A stretch of DNA of 64,000 nt from Telopea speciosissima (GCF_018873765.1 NC_057920.1:7205307-7269306); one strand, 5' to 3'. Shown: positions 44,036 to 55,775, counted from the first letter of the stretch. Notes: generated from the letters alone by a model not told the origin. A program made the numbers and translations.

Positions 44036-44299
44036 TTTGAAAATTTGAAAAACAAGGAGAGAAAGAAGGGAGGATCGAGTGCTTAGGCACTTAGGCTGAT
44101 TCCATGATAGAGTTTGAAAAGAAATGGGATTTGAATTGTCCTCACACCTTATCTGATGGTTTCGGATATCTTGTATTTATAAACAATTTAAACGTCTTTG
44201 TGACTGTTACAAGAGATAGAGATATACATGAGTTTGTTATCTACCAACTAGGAGAGAGACATTTGCAGAGTTTTGTTGTTTGAAGACTCTTCTTTTGAA

Positions 44300-45032
44300 T
44301 CCTTGGGTGACCGTTGAGATTGTGCGGTATCACCAATCAATCCCATAGTCTCAACTCTCAACCTATTTGCCATGAACATCATGTGCTGCATTGCAGTAGC
44401 TGCTGCAGGCTTCCATCTGGGTTGACCTTAGAAAACTTGAAGGAAATTCCCTGTTCATATTCTTCAATATCCCGGCCTCTTCTTCATGTTCTTCTCCATT
44501 TACGCATCACACTTAGATAACTAAGAGGTCAAAGCAGGAAGGTGTCCATCTACATATCATAACAGTTAATGACATGACATGCCCACCTTTCACCTCTTTC
44601 CCTTTAAACTGTGTGTGTTAATGGCACTAAGTAGTGTGTTACTGTATTACTGACTTACCCTATATTACCACCAGAAAAAAGAAAAGGGAAGAAAGAAGAC
44701 AGGAAGTAGTGAGAGAGTACTGAACAGTGAGAGATGAGAGGCATCACGTGATCGTCGCGTACGGAACGAATTGTTAGCTCGGCTTTCTATAGTTGGAACA
44801 GTTAAGTGCGATAAGGTTATGATAATTAGTCCACACGCAGGAAAATGCGAGCTGTGGAGGACTATTGTCCACAATTTTATTTCACCTTTTTTCAAGTGTA
44901 GACAACGCCGGCCGGCCGGCCGGCCGGGCCTTATTCTATTTTAGAGCTTTAGCTATTTGGTAATTTAGTCTCTACTCAATCCGAATCCATCCTATACGAC
45001 TACGTTTACGTAGAGCAGAGTAGTTAGTCAAG
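44300..45032. other. Intergenic DNA between copia remnant and D14 3' end
   Basis: No gene recognised. A perfect GGCC-type palindrome tract lies at 44907-44929. The part close to 45032 is presumably D14 3' UTR. Confidence 0.55.
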
Positions 45033-45951
45033 TCACCGAGACAGAGCTCGCCGGAGAACCTGAACCAGTAAGGTAGGCGCACTCAGGTGCGGCAAATGCC
45101 CTTCGGTGTGCAGTATCTCCACCGTGTTCCGACCCCCAAGGTGGTTCTTCAAGTACATCGCCACCGATACCGGCACCGATACATCTTTCGCGGTCTGGAT
45201 GATGCAACAAGGCACCTTCACCAGCCCTAGAATCCCCCTCAGATCGCTATTGAACACCGTCCTCGACACGAACAACGATATGTCTGGCCTCATATTAAAC
45301 AAAGTCCTCGTGAATTCCCTCACAGCTGCCGGCACATCTGCTCCCACTGCTAATGGAGCGAATCCATTCACCCACGCCTCGTAATTGGCTTCCATCTTCG
45401 TTAATACCGTCTCGATCTCTCCCCTCTCGAATCCCCCATGATAATCTCTGTCATTCAAGAACCTGCAATTGATTTTGATTTGATTTTAACTGGATTACTC
45501 ACTGAATGGTTTAAATTAGATAAATAATTCAACCCCTGAGAAAGAGACAAATCGAAGTGAGAATGAGATGATAGCTTCACCTTGGGGAGGCGCCGATGAG
45601 GATAAGTTTGGAGAAGAGATCTGGTCGGCGGATGGAGGCGAGGATGCCGATCATGGCGGAGACGGAGTGGCCGACGTAGGCGCACTTATCAATGCGGAGG
45701 GTGTCAAGGATGCTGAGTAAGTCTTCGACGTAAGGTTCCAGAGAAGTGTAGCGCCGGAAATCAAAATAGTCAGGGTTGACGCTACCTGCACAGACCAGAT
45801 CGTAGAGTACGATACGGTACTGAGGAGTGAAGTAAGGAATGATACTCTTCCATGCCGATTGATCAGTGCCGAAGCCATGGGCGAGCACAAGTATCTTCTC
45901 TCCGTTCCCTATCACTCTTACGTTGAGAATCTCCAAAAGATTGTTTCCCAT
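45033..45951 (-). CDS. D14: Strigolactone receptor/hydrolase DWARF14
   Basis: Two coding exons, 45581-45951 and 45033-45462, with a 118-bp GT-AG intron, give 266 residues, matching known D14 length (about 266-267). It is an alpha/beta-hydrolase with the nucleophile Ser in GHSVSAMIG (about residue 96), the Asp in QTAKDVSVP and the His in [10 protein letters not shown], so the triad is complete. D14-typical segments are [62 protein letters not shown] and [21 protein letters not shown]14 binds and hydrolyses strigolactone, then recruits the MAX2/D3 F-box protein and D53/SMXL repressors to control branching. I chose the ATG at 45951 (MGNNLLEIL) because it fits the family's N-terminus. An in-frame ATG at 46032 would add 27 Ser/Leu-rich residues. 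KAI2/DLK2 paralogues are less likely given these motifs. Confidence 0.96.
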
Positions 45952-46382
45952 TTCTGATGTTTTGTGAAGGGAAGGTGAAGGGAGTGAGGCCTGAAGGAGT
46001 GAAAGGGAAGGAGTACTTGTATTTATATCCATCGATCTCTTGGTAAAGTTAAGAACCTCTCTCTCTCTCTGTCTCTCTGCTCTGCTAGTCTCCACTGATC
46101 TCCACTCTCCACCACAACAAAAGCTTTCTTTTCCCGTTTCCTTTTCTCTCCGACGGGACTGTAAATTGTTGGTTCTGGGCATTGGTTGGATGGATGGAGC
46201 CTACATCTCTCTCTTACACTGACTGAGTAATGTTTGGACCACAGATACGTGGCAAGTCTAATTAGACTGCAAATTAACACATGATTGGGCAATGATGTGA
46301 CAGACATTTCCATAGTTAAAATTGGACTTCCCATCCCCTCTCTCTCTCTCTCTCTCTTTTTCTTCCCAAATTGTTGGCTTGG
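45952..46382 (-). promoter_or_regulatory. D14 upstream region with CT/GA microsatellites
   Basis: The region upstream of D14 carries pyrimidine-rich plus-strand tracts (GA-rich on the coding strand) at about 46056-46080 and a (CT)n run at about 46337-46358. Such GA repeats are common in plant 5' UTRs and promoters. No clear TATA box was assigned. Confidence 0.4.
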
Positions 46383-47048
46383 TCAGTGTTGTCAATCGGT
46401 CATTTGGGTCTGGTTTTGTTTGGACTGAATCGGTTTCTGGTGAGAATGGGTGAATACAAAACCAAACCAATAAGGGAAGGTTTGGTTTCTGTCCCTTATT
46501 GGTTTGGTTTCTGTCGGTTTTCGATTTCAATCTGGTTTGGATTTGATTTATTTCAATTTTTTCTTATTGATTTGATATCGGTTCAGTCTAATTCAGGTTT
46601 GGTTTGGTTTGGTTTGCCTGGTAAGATGTCATTTTCTGTTCATGTGGTGTCTCCACCAACGCGGGGGACAATGAGAGAGCTTGCAAAGGCCTCAACATTA
46701 ATGCGATTTTTGCTTTAATGGTGGGTAGGGCGGTACTTTTCACGCGCTCTTGTGTCTGGGCACAAGAGCCACACGACCAAGTAGCATTTTTTTCCTATAT
46801 ACATAATTATGGGAAAAACATGTTTTTTATGGCTTTTGGATTGGTATCAGTTTCTTATCATTTTGAGTTTGATTCCAGTCCAATTTTGCATGTTCAATGC
46901 GGTTTTTGGTTGGCCCGATGCAATCTGATTTTCAGCCAATTTTAAAATAACCCAAACCAAAGCCAATCTAATAATGAATCAGTTCGGTTTGATTTGGGCT
47001 TTTTCCATCAACAGTTAGATCGATTCAGATTAGGGTTTGACACCCCTA
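46383..47048. mobile_element. hAT-like MITE, GGTTTGG family
   Basis: The end GGGTTTGACACCCCTA (to 47048) and the start TCAGTGTTGTCAATCGG are imperfect inverted repeats. Flanks GGCTTGGT and AGCTTGGG agree at 6 of 8. The interior is full of GGTTTGGTTT, TCGGTTT and AACCAAACC. A non-family segment at about 46620-46800 with CACGCGCTCTTGTGTCTGGG and its near-complement looks like a further insertion. Confidence 0.55.
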
Positions 47049-47099
47049 AGCTTGGGTCACCTTTCAAAATAAGGTTGTAAACAAGAGGATTTCTGCTTT

Positions 47100-47365
47100 G
47101 AAATACTTGGATTTACCTTAGGTTGAGGATTCCTACCATTCAGTGGGGGCATATGTCTCTTATTGAGTGCCTAGACATGCCTTCTGGAGAAGAACCAATG
47201 ATGATTTGTGATGGCTTTTATGATCCTAAGAGGTCTAGAGTTGGGTGGGCGTCTATTGTTCTTTTTAACTTTGAATTTCACTATATTTTGGTGCGTTATA
47301 AATTTGTAGGACATCTGTTGACATCGAAGGCAGAAGTATCATGCAAAGTTTGCAACGAATAAACA
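47100..47365 (+). pseudogene. LINE-type RNase H fragment
   Basis: The frame carries PMMICDGFYDPKRSRVGWAS and FEFHYILVRYKFVGH followed by SKAEVSCKV. This recalls the RNase H-like domain at the C-terminus of plant LINE ORF2 (catalytic D in CDGxxD, E in the later SKAE). It is short and isolated, with no RT nearby, so at most a relic. Identification rests on motif style only. Confidence 0.45.
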
Positions 47366-47469
47366 AACAAAAGGGAATCAAAGAATAGAAGCATGGGTGG
47401 ATGATGAAGAGTGATGACCTAGTTCGATGGTAAAGAGCTTCACATACGTATGGTTTTAGTGCACAATAT

Positions 47470-47615
47470 GTCAGTATCAGAACGAGTATCGATCAACCTG
47501 GATCAATCATATCGGACAAATTTACCCCTAATTCTTCTTTATAAATGGATTTTTTGACATTTTAATCCTTGTCCGTATCATATCTGATATCTATACCTCA
47601 AACCATACACATACG
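47470..47615. repeat. GTATCG/CGATAC degenerate repeat
   Basis: It contains GTCAGTATCAGAACGAGTAT, ATCAATCATATCGGAC and CCGTATCATATCTGATATCT. Same theme as four other segments in the window. Confidence 0.5.
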
Positions 47616-47619
47616 AGCA

Positions 47620-48697
47620 TGGTGATCCAGCCTTCTGAGTGTGGTACCATGAATGAATCATAACCCCAAAAAAAAAAAAAAACAAATGGTAACATGAATG
47701 AAGCAATTGAAAATTCAAACACTTTTCCCCCTCCCCCACCTCAAACCTTCTTTCTTATCATCATCATCATCAATGTTACCACTTCTTGGTTCTTATTCAA
47801 TGCAGGTGGCAAAATGTATAAAGTGATGCTGGTTGTCGATTAATACTCATATATAACATTCTTTTTTATTGCAAAAAGCATGATGATGATGAGCTTTTTT
47901 TTATCTCTATCTATGGATTGACTATTTAGCTTCTAGAGTAGGGATAGGGAGAATCTGATTCATCGTGATACTATTTTTATTTTAACCAAATCTACAAGTA
48001 TAGTTTGAGTTTAAGTTTGGTATCAAAGTCTGGTATCAAAGTCGGACACCACGAGGAGCTTCTTGAAAAGGACTACCTACCTTTAGAGTGAGAGTTGTCT
48101 AGAGTAAGAGCTACTAAGGACGACGGCCATGGAAGTGTGGTGGTCTGTTATGTGCCTAATGGGGTTGATATAGTATATGAATGCTAGATTGGGCCAACTC
48201 AGTAACAAATAGGTTAAATGGCTTAATTTAACGCATTTCATCAGTTCTGGAGCTTTTGGCTTATCGGTCAAGTACCTAACAATATTCCAATTGTCTCAAA
48301 GGGCTTGACTTAATGCATTTCATCAACTTTGAAGCTTTTGACTTATCGGCCAAGTACCTAACAATATGCCAATAGTCCCATGGCCATCTAACTTCACCAG
48401 ACTTCAGGAATAGGTGGTTAACATATCAGAGTTGATCAGACCATGCTTCTATGGATTTGCAATCCGATAACAATGCTCATTTGATTCTTTGGAGAAGTCC
48501 CCCTCGCTTTGGCCTCAGTAATAGTTTTTGTTAGATGTATACCAAAATCAAACCCAACAAATATATAAAGTTTCTGAGAAATAACACAAGAAATTCACCC
48601 TGAGTTGTTGGTTACAGGAATAAAACTATCAGGAAAAACAGTTAAGAGGGTAACTTGTGGTACCCAAGTCTGTAGGCTCAATACTTAAATTAGTAGT
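47620..48697. repeat. Intergenic DNA with an 82-bp tandem duplication
   Basis: Copies at 48220-48300 and 48301-48382 share GCATTTCATCA, AGCTTTTG, CTTATCGG and CAAGTACCTAACAATAT. They are diverged by roughly one base in ten. Nothing else is recognised in this stretch. Confidence 0.7.
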
Positions 48698-49263
48698 TAG
48701 GGATGCAAGTTTGGCCCTGTCGACCTGAACCCGCCCTGGCCCGCCCCAAGCCCGAACAGGGCCTAGGCTGAGGTATTTGGCCCTGAGGGCAGGTTAGGAT
48801 TGCAAATTTTTGGCCCTGAGTCAGGGTCGGGTCGGGTTGGTTCAGAGTTGAGGCCTCGGGCCCAGCCCGGCCCGGCCCAACCAGGCCCGACCCTGTTTTA
48901 AGTTATACTATAAAATATATATTGATATAATATATATATAATAAACTTTAACTGTCACCCACATTTTTTTATATAATATATTATATATGAAAACAATAAG
49001 TGATATAATACATTTTATTACAGTGTTATTTTACATAAAATTGATAATTTTCTCCTTGACCCATTTCAGCCCATGCATTTCCTTCCCCCTCCCAATGATC
49101 AGGGCCAATCAGGGTTAACCCGGCCCGACCCTGAGGACAGGTCAAGATTGGATTTTTCTGGCCCTGAGTCAGGGTCGAGTCGGGTCTAAGCCCAATAAAG
49201 GGGACTTAGGGTTGGGCTAGGGTTCTATAAAGCTTGGCCTAACCCGATCCTGTTGCAGCCCTA
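48698..49263. mobile_element. hAT-like MITE, GGGTCGGGTT family (copy 3)
   Basis: Starts TAGGGATGCAAGTTTGGCCC and ends CCTGTTGCAGCCCTA. The flanks TTAGTAGT and TTAGTTGT are an 8-bp target duplication with one mismatch. The interior alternates GGCCCTGAGGGC, GGGTCGGGTTGG and GGCCCGGCCC blocks around an AT-rich centre (48900-49050), so the whole element can fold. Confidence 0.8.
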
Positions 49264-49284
49264 TTAGTTGTAATAGACGATAAA

Positions 49285-49495
49285 GAACAATGAAGGGGAA
49301 GGGAAAGTAATGGCAATAACTGAAGATATGTGATCCAATGAGACAGAGAACTAAGTCGATTTTCATAAAGTCTCCCCCAATGAAGGGGAAGGGAAAGTAA
49401 TGGCAACAACTGAAGAAATGTGATCCAATGAGAAATATTTTGCAACAAAAGCATATCATTGGGGGAGACTTTATGAAAATCTACTTAGTTCTCAA
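49285..49495. repeat. Composite direct and inverted repeat
   Basis: CAATGAAGGGGAAGGGAAAG then TAATGGCAA occurs twice (about 49289 and 49378), each followed by TGTGATCCAATGAGA. The segment GATTTTCATAAAGTCTCCCC (about 49358-49377) recurs inverted at about 49463-49481 with flanking CTTAGTTCTC. An inverted insertion or template switch would explain both. Confidence 0.75.
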
Positions 49496-49499
49496 CCCA

Positions 49500-50220
49500 A
49501 CACCCCTCCAACCCAAATTCTATTAGAGAAATCACATGAAAAAAATAAATGCCAAAGAGTCACAGTTTAGTGTGTTTGTTTTTTTTTTAAACACACACAT
49601 CATCATCATCTAAATAGAAAAGAATGTCGCAATATTAAGTCACTTTCAAATTATTTTGAATACCCTTTGTTACCTATTACTTAAGAAAATTTATGAAAAT
49701 AAGACAATCAAAAGAAGGTTATAAGTTCTTAATTCACCAATGTAGTTACAACAAGATACTCCCATAGAAAAAAATGGTCCCTCACTTTCTTGTAGCTTCT
49801 TTCAAATAATTGGACATTGAAATATTGAATCGACAATCAGCCAGTAAGATAAGAGATTTAAAAAAAACAAAAAAGGAAAGATAGAAGCACTCCCTGTCTC
49901 TCTCGCTTTTATCTTTAAAGGAAAAAAGAAGCTCTCCCTCTAACTTTTTATACCACTCCTTTCTATCCATTTGAGAGAGACTGACCATGCCACCCACTAC
50001 TCTATAGTGACACTCATGAAATATTGCCCCCATCAAGCATATAACCGAGTTGCTGATGCTACAATGTAACCCAAGAGGGGCTGTGCCGCAAAGGGAGACC
50101 ATCAGGACTTCAGGAGTGGTGAGCAGTTGGGATTTTCGCATACAAAACCCTAGTTCTAACCTATTGACATTCAAACCAAAACCAATAGACAGATGCGGGG
50201 GAAGGCCATAACTGTCTTGT
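49500..50220. other. Intergenic DNA, nothing recognised
   Basis: A minus-strand frame (50300-49782) is open for 172 codons, but its composition is unlike a conserved protein and it overlaps the foldback repeat at 50225, so I do not call it a gene. Confidence 0.45.
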
Positions 50221-50224
50221 TTCA

Positions 50225-50390
50225 ACGAATTATGGATCTTTATCTCCTCTAGTTCTCTGTCCGGCTTAGTTCTCAGTCCCTCTAACAAAGGGAGATGCAA
50301 TGACTATCCTACCCCTATCTGAACATTGCTCGGATGGGATCCACCCTCCCTTATTAGAGGGACTGGGGAACTGGAGATGATAATTTTTCA
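50225..50390. repeat. Foldback element, CTCTAGTTCC family (copy)
   Basis: Left arm ATCTCCTCTAGTTCTCTGTC ... AGTCCCTCTAACAAAGGGAG pairs with right arm CTCCCTTATTAGAGGGACTG ... GGGAACTGGAGATGAT. The loop contains CTATCCTACCCCTATCTGAA. Relatives are at 39106, 51318 and 56140. Confidence 0.75.
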
Positions 50391-51317
50391 CGAATTCCTG
50401 TCAAAAGGAGAAGGAGAATTCATGTACGTTTTTTTTTTCTTCTATTTATGATGATTGGAGTATTGGGATTGTATCTTCTAAGACTTGTATATGGTAAATT
50501 GAATCCCGTTTTAAGTGCATTACATCTACAAGGGTAAAATTGTAATTTTAAAAGATTAGAGTTTTAATATGCGACTTTATTAGTTCTTTTAGAAAAATCC
50601 TACTAAAGGAACCACATGGAGAAGAAAAGGTGTACATACATAGATCCAACTCTACGGAATCACTGTAAAATTCCTTGTGTTTGTGTATGATTGTGTTAGA
50701 AAATGTTTTATTAAAAGAGGTTTAAAAATATCCTTTATTGTTTGAAGTTTTGGTTTTGTGTGTTTTACCTACCACTTGTTTTCGGCTTTGGTGTTATTTT
50801 TGAGAGAGGTTTTTTCTTGTGAGATGTTTAGACCCATATTGGAAGTGGGAGAGGATGTCATGTGATTAATAAGAATGAGAATCTAAGTGTAGGGGTCCTT
50901 GAGAGAGGTATCTCTTCTTCCTCATGTCCGAGGTTGGTCCAGATTACTTTTCACACACACATGTGTGCAGTGTTAGGCGGGGCAAATTAAGCAGGGCTTT
51001 GATATATACAAAATATTATTTTTTGCTCCATACCCAAAATGGATTCAATTTCGGGTCTACCGATGCCATTTGGAATTTACTCGACGTTAGCTGGGTTGAA
51101 AATGAAGCCGGTCCAGAGCTCATACCATGTCGGTATTTCTCTGAGACAAAAGAACGACATGGCTTGCTCTCTGTTCAACATTGACAAAAGGTAACCAATG
51201 TCATTTGGTCACCAACGTCGGCCACACGTGAAGCGGTATTAGTCAACTTGCATGTGATGTTAGTATTAACGGTCATATTTTCCGAAAATTACCCCTTTTC
51301 GTAGAGGTACTTTAAAG

Positions 51318-51395
51318 AGAAAATCATCTCCTCTAGTTTCCTGCCCGACCCTCCAGTTCCCAGTACCTATAATAAAGGGGGTGGACCACTACTGT
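51318..51395. repeat. Half copy of the CTCTAGTTCC foldback family
   Basis: ATCATCTCCTCTAGTTTCCT and CCAGTTCCCAGTACCTATAA then GGGGGTGGACCAC match the left arm of 50225-50390. No right arm follows. Confidence 0.6.
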
Positions 51396-51399
51396 CGGA

Positions 51400-53040
51400 A
51401 GTCATTAGACTGTTGAATCTGATAGACCAATTCACATATATCCACACGGCTGCACCAATTGGGGGCGTCTATGGTGTTAAAGAAAAATGTTCGATGATTT
51501 GCCTCAGCAAACCTTCAACATATGGGTTTGATTTGTTTGGATATTCTAGAGCAACGAACTTTCCTTTAATAGAAAAGTTTAATCACTCTCAATAATCTTC
51601 TATTAGTGTATTTTAAACAACAGATTATTTACTTGAAATGGTTGGCGAGGTGAACCCATCATCTGATAGTTGCTGATTAGATACTAACATGAAAATCGCC
51701 TGATTTGAGCTCTCTCTATATATAGGGTTTTAGGAAAAGTTGATTCATGTAGTAGTAGTCAAGTGTCCATTTATACAAATAAGATGGACTCGTCTGTTCT
51801 TAGGTACATCTCTTTCAATTTTAAAAAGGATCGAAGTTCTCATAATCAAAACAATGCATGGAACCTCTATAATTCGAAAGAAAGAACAAAAGGTTAATTA
51901 TGAGTTGTTTTTGCTTTCCCTCCTTCTTCTGGACCTTACAAAGGTTTCCTTTTCCATTGCATATTTTTGGCAGCTGATCGAACTAGCTATTCAATAACAA
52001 GAAGTTGAGACAGTGATGTGTGGGGACAAAAACAAAGAAGACAATTTTCACTGCGCCTGCAGTCTTTGGAGAAGTTTCTGTCCAGACATGATAAGGGAGG
52101 TTTGTGAAGCCGTATGACCTAATAAATAAGTTGCCCCTGTTTTGCAGATAAAGTCATCAATTTCTGGGTGGTCCCCACTCAACACTAGCATTTTGTGAAT
52201 TCTGGAGCGATGAGAGAGAGAGAGAGAGATATGGAACGGTCGTCTTCATAAAAGAAAAAGCCAAAGATTTCTTCCTCTATCTAGCGTCTTAAATGGTTTG
52301 ATGACTCATTGGCCTTATCCTATCAGCCTTCATTGATTCTCCTTTTTTCTACTTTTTCTTAACTTATCAACTAACGTTTTCCACCTCCTCTGGTTCAAAT
52401 TTAATATTAATAGGAGAGAGAGAGAGCACGCTTGAGTTCTTTTATGCCAACCTATGAAAACTCATTCTAAGTCAGTCCAGTTTTGTACCTATTTTCCATG
52501 ATGGGTGAGAGTAATAATTAACAAGGTTACTTCGAGGAAAGTTACACAATTGTGTGGTTGACTAAAACTCTTTATAATCTTTTAGGTCCAATATAATCCT
52601 CTTCATATCAAGAATCTAATGTTAAGCAATTATAAAATAGGATATAATATAAGTAATAACAAAAAAAAAAAAAACCTGAAAGGTTGCCAACACATAAAGA
52701 GGTGCGAAATGATCGTCCCACTCCCATCAAAGGTGAAAATCTCACCCGTATTTATGTTTCCGTGCATATTCCCATTGGCCCACATGCTGATCCAAAGAAC
52801 ACTCTACCTTTTAGGGAACTCTCTGACTGAGGCCAGATCCTCTCCAATGACATTTAACCACATTTAACCACTAGAGTCGATCTCACCCTCAAAGAAACCC
52901 AATGTTATATCAATTCCCACCAAATGTCTTACAGAACCCACGTGAAATTAACCTCCATATGACTAATATGAGATCGTAACATTTTTCTTGATATCTAATT
53001 TATAATTATCCAGATATTAAATTTGAACATTGATAAGGTT
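51400..53040. other. Intergenic DNA, nothing recognised
   Basis: No gene or bounded element is seen. GA microsatellite runs lie at about 52211-52228 and 52413-52427. Confidence 0.5.
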
Positions 53041-53044
53041 TGAA

Positions 53045-53225
53045 ATTAAAATAAGGAGAAAAGTTCTTTATGAAAGAGTGCACCGTCCACCCCAAGACAC
53101 ATTGAGAGGTAAAATGAACATCCCACCCCTATGCAAGACAGAAATCCCACCCCAAGATGCTTCTACGTTTGCTCTCATTGGACGTTGTGTGCACACAAGG
53201 GCTACACTCTCTCACAGAGAATGGT
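53045..53225. repeat. MITE with GGAGAAAAGTTCTCT-type ends
   Basis: The left end AAGGAGAAAAGTTCTTTATG with GAGTGCACCGTCCACC mirrors the right end GCTACACTCTCTCACAGAGA followed by ATGGTCTCCC. The outer element at 56057-56419 has the same style of ends. Confidence 0.55.
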
Positions 53226-53229
53226 CTCC

Positions 53230-55775
53230 CCTAAAATAAATAGATGAGTAGAAGAAGAAATGAGGGAGAGAGGGAAGTTATGTTGGATTCCAAATCATAG
53301 GGAGAAGAATTGAAGACTTGGCATTGACATATTTATACTATAAGAATATCCCTTTTAGTTACAATGATGAAAACCCAAATAGTCTTCAGACCCTCTGAAA
53401 TGACATTTAGGATAACAAGTCCATAATTGGTACTACTCCTCTAAGTCTACTCCACTCCAATATCATATATATTAATATAGAAAATAATATCAATGCTTAA
53501 TATCATAATTACTAGTACTTCTTTATTCTAGAGTCTAAACTAGTCCATTGTAACATGATTAAATATATTTAAGATAAGATTGGTGTGTGGACTGATGGCA
53601 ATGAGTGGTGGTTGCTCTTCTTTCTAAGCTCCACACATTCTCATTATTTTTTGGACCCAATTTCTCTCTTAATTCATGCTGAAAAAAGAATCTTTTTATC
53701 CACACTATCTCAATTTCATCAATTGTAAAAGGTTAATCAATTTTTGGGATCGTAGAATGGCAGACACCCAATATAGGATTAAAATATCATCTCATTATAT
53801 AAGAGAAGGATATTTTGGACCTTCAACAATAAGAGGCTTGAAAAACTAAATCCTTATTTCTTTTCAAAACTTTCATAGATTTTGGTTCAAAGTGATTGGA
53901 AAGGATTTGAAGGCTAGCTTTTGAGGTTTCTAAGCCTGAAATTTTTTATTTTGTGGGCATTTTATTGTCTTTTGTATCTAATCCATACAATATGATGATA
54001 ATTACGTATGGGGGGCCCTAGGGTGTGATAGCTATAGCATTGGACCATTGGTGGTAGTATATATGTTAAATATTATACCATGTGAATTCATGTCATTGGA
54101 TATCATCGGATAGTGCCCTCATGATATCATTTTCCTCATCTCATAATTTCATTTTAACTTATAAATGATGGAAGTGAGATATCTTTTTTGTTAAGAGGAA
54201 GACAGCCCACATAAAGGTTACAACAGAGAAAAGAAAATGCAACTCCTACGTGCAGGTAATACATGCAAATTCTTTGGATCCCCCACGGTGCAATGGGGCC
54301 ACCCACTTTTAAATTTACCCGAAAATTACAAAGAGAGAGAGAGAGAGAGCTTAGCTAGGGGCCAAGTCAATTAATTGATGACCTAATCCTTCAAGTGGAG
54401 ATATGGGCAGATTAGAATTTCCCTTGAAAATAGACTCCTTAGCCCTTTCATGTTTTCCTATTGAAATCCAAGTAATTTAGTTGAAAGGTAAACTAAAGTT
54501 TTGTGATGCTATATTTATTAAGTTTTTGAGTTTTGATGATGCTTGAAATCCATGCACCACCTTTTTCCAAACTCTAATATACCTTGCTCACATAATATAA
54601 AGTAATGAACGATGTGATCCACACTAACACACATTCTTTCTCTCTCTGCTATTCTGACTATGTCATGTGAACCCCATATAAATGATATCATATTTTGGAC
54701 CTTCATTGGTGTAGCATGCATATTTTTCTTACATTGTGTTGTAGGAAAGCCTCCTCCATACATTTATTTGTTCCCCACGATGGTAGTGTGCTATCCCTTT
54801 CTCACATGGGTGTGGTTTTTTTTTATTATTGTTTACTTCACTATGCGGATCCAATGTAGATTATACCATTCTATGTATCACCATTGTTGTGACATAGGAG
54901 ATTCTCCCACACTGGCATTGTGGGAAACCCTTCCCAATATACTATTTTCATGCTCAATTTTTTTCTTCCACACCAGCACTTGCTCTTGCACTGTATTTTG
55001 AACAAGGGGTGCTGTTCTTTGTAAGCTACACTGCGGCACATAGAACATTCTCCCTTTGAACAATTATGTCAAAACCTATAAACCCTATCAACCTAATCAT
55101 GTGACTTTAGCTCCAAACTGACAACAACATATGCAAATAAAATATTTGATGAGAGCATTTGGATAATGATGGCCCCAAATTGTTTTTATAGACGTAAAGA
55201 CTGTCTTTGGTATGTATTCTTGGAATACATTCCAAAGTGGGCGATAAAAACATTATCAAATTGATCAAGGCCGATTCCAATCCAAATTGATTCAAATCTG
55301 ATTAGCATTGGCTGGATCAATAATGGATTATTCTGTCGAAACAGTCAATTCGATCAATCCGATTCTGATTTTTGAAATGGTGGGTGTTTCGTGGAGCATA
55401 TAGAAGCCACGGGTTGTCCCTGTCTCCCTGAAAAGGCCCAAAGAAATTTTAAAGCAAGGAAGCAAAGGTGGAAACTAACGGGGGCAAATAGAAAAGATAA
55501 GGATGAGAAGAAGTCTATTTCAATTTGAGGCTTGAGGCATCTGGCTTCCACAACCATAAGTTGCTATCGCTTGCGTGAAACACGAGCCCCCACGTATTTG
55601 GGTCCAAGGCTTTAATTTTGTGGGTGTAGATTTTCCCAACAATTATTCAATTCACCCTTAATTTATATTTGTTCTATCAAATGGTCGATTTGGTTTTATT
55701 TTTTTATTTTTAATATTGCTTTAATGATTGAAAATCATATGTCTTACACAATCTTTATTTTTGTTATTTCATCAT
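53230..55775. other. Intergenic DNA, nothing recognised
   Basis: AT-rich, with a GA run at about 54333-54350 and no protein-like frame of note. CATTGTGTTGTAGGAAAGCC and CATTGTGGGAAACCCTTCCC (about 54733 and 54916) form a weak internal repeat. Confidence 0.45.

Larger units (their letters stand above)
40985..44257 (-). mobile_element. Truncated Ty1/copia element, minus strand
   Basis: In minus orientation, a candidate 5' LTR (about 44105-44257, containing TTTATAAATACAAG) is followed by a degenerate primer site TGGAATCAGCC, gag, protease, integrase and the first part of RT. Sequence is lost after RT GCKWIYRIKTKSNGTIDRYK (about 41150), so YVDD and RNase H are absent. At 40985 a purine tract TGAGGGAG leads into TGTTGTTCACCCAAAATTGG, which looks like the start of a 3' LTR but does not resemble the 5' LTR. 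The two ends may therefore come from different elements, joined by deletion or recombination. Confidence 0.8.

Noticed and set aside
49782..50300. 172-codon minus-strand open frame
   Set aside because: It overlaps the foldback repeat at 50225-50390, has no recognisable domain and an unnatural residue mix; probably chance.
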